Positions 6,911-7,389 of a stretch of DNA of 7,389 bases are shown here, piece after piece; position 1 is the first letter of the stretch, and each line of letters starts with the position of its first letter. Source of the stretch: Bacteroidales bacterium UBA3856 (GTDB lineage: Bacteria; Bacteroidota; Bacteroidia; Bacteroidales; UBA932); contig DGHE01000114.1 of the NCBI GenBank assembly GCA_002392525.1, positions 8,978 to 16,366 of the forward strand. Reading direction: 5' to 3'. A program made the position numbers and the translations under genes. The notes beneath the pieces are model-generated. The model did no database searches and was not told the origin of the DNA. It saw only the letters and a program-made list of their open reading frames with translations.

Positions 6911-6943
6911 TATGATAGAAAAAACAATAACACAAAACATATC

Positions 6944-7389
6944 ATGCAAATCAAAGTTAAGCCCATCACCCTCAAGCTCATTCTCATGATGTTCCTTGAG
7001 TTTGCCGTCTGGGGCGCCTATCTCACTTCCCTGGGACGTTACCTGTTCAGCATCGGCCTTGGCAACCAGATCAAATGGTTCTTCGCCATGCAGGGCATCG
7101 TGTCCATCTTTATGCCCACCCTCATGGGTATTTTGGCCGACAAACGCATGGAGGCACAGAAAGTACTCTCGCTCTGCCACGGCCTCGCCGGCCTTTTCAT
7201 GGGCGGAGCCGGCGTGTACTGCATGATTTCGGGCAGCCAGGTGCAGTTTGCCCCGCTCTTTATCCTCTATAGCCTGTCCGTGGCCTTCTTCATGCCCACC
7301 ATCGCCCTCACCAACACCGTTTCCTACAACGCGTTTGCCAAAGAAGGCATGGACCCCGTGAAGGAATTCCCGCCCATCCGCGTGTTCGG
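6944..7389 (+). CDS. MFS nucleoside transporter (NupG / nucleoside:H+ symporter family), 3' truncated by window edge
   Basis: The frame stays open from ATG at 6944 to the window end, giving 148 complete codons of a gene of probably 400 or more. The protein starts MQIKVKPITLKLILMMFLEF, then reads VWGAYLTSLGRYLF (22-35). It also has FMPTLMGILADKR near 56-68, FMPTIALTNTVSYNAF near 116-131 and KEFPPIRVFG at the end. These match the N-terminal half of the nucleoside:proton symporter family, where a VWGAWL segment, a PTL.GI.ADR loop and a PPIRVWG motif are typical. At least four hydrophobic segments are visible (about 9-29, 44-64, 73-94, 101-121). The likely role is proton-driven uptake of nucleosides across the inner membrane. 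Substrate is inferred from family only. It diverges from the tgt operon across a 78-bp shared regulatory region. Confidence 0.85.
   Translation, partial: MQIKVKPITLKLILMMFLEFAVWGAYLTSLGRYLFSIGLGNQIKWFFAMQGIVSIFMPTLMGILADKRMEAQKVLSLCHGLAGLFMGGAGVYCMISGSQVQFAPLFILYSLSVAFFMPTIALTNTVSYNAFAKEGMDPVKEFPPIRVF

Larger units (their letters stand above)
6879..6914. repeat. 9-bp inverted repeat spanning both divergent -7 boxes
   Basis: CATACAAAA at 6879-6887 and TTTTGTATG at 6906-6914 are perfect reverse complements, separated by 18 bases. Each arm contains most of one of the two divergent -7 boxes. The symmetry may simply reflect two similar promoters facing away from each other, or it could be an operator for a dimeric regulator. 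The sequence alone does not decide. Confidence 0.5.

Overview
The window looks like chromosomal DNA from a member of the Bacteroidota, most likely Bacteroidales. Three things suggest this. The clearest promoter candidates fit the Bacteroidota -7 consensus TAnnTTTG. The leaders before the start codons are A-rich with no Shine-Dalgarno sequence. The proteins have Bacteroidota-like features, such as a Tgt without zinc cysteines and a NupG-type transporter. The genus cannot be read from the sequence. Coding regions are moderately GC-rich and the short intergenic regions are AT-rich.

Layout: (1) Bases 1-1187 (+) hold the 3' part of gcvPB, the PLP-binding subunit of a split-type glycine dehydrogenase. 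It is followed by an unusual nested hairpin terminator (about 1215-1280). (2) A Bacteroidota promoter (-7 box at 1339-1346) starts a two-gene unit, obg (1366-2358) and an overlapping PAP2-family membrane phosphatase (2337-2918). (3) On the minus strand, tgt (6865-5723), an LptF/LptG-family permease (5726-4644), dut (4647-4213) and murF (4170-2902) form a compact operon. The first two junctions are 4-base ATGA overlaps. The dut-murF gap carries a short structured repeat that ends two bases before the murF start codon. The 3' end of murF overlaps the 3' end of the PAP2 gene by 17 bp, tail to tail. (4) A 78-bp divergent intergenic region (6866-6943) has a -7 box on each strand, placed in a 9-bp inverted repeat. 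To its right is the 5' part of an MFS nucleoside-transporter gene (6944 to the window end).

The genes are almost all housekeeping: one-carbon metabolism (GcvPB), ribosome assembly and stress GTPase (Obg), lipid phosphate handling (PAP2), queuosine tRNA modification (Tgt), LPS export (LptF/G), dUTP removal (Dut), peptidoglycan precursor synthesis (MurF) and nucleoside uptake. The minus operon mixes envelope and nucleotide functions. I see no new multi-gene system, defence island, prophage, CRISPR array or RNA gene. The interesting signals are small: the hairpin repeat at the murF start, the nested terminator, the loss of the Tgt zinc cysteines, and the back-to-back divergent promoters.
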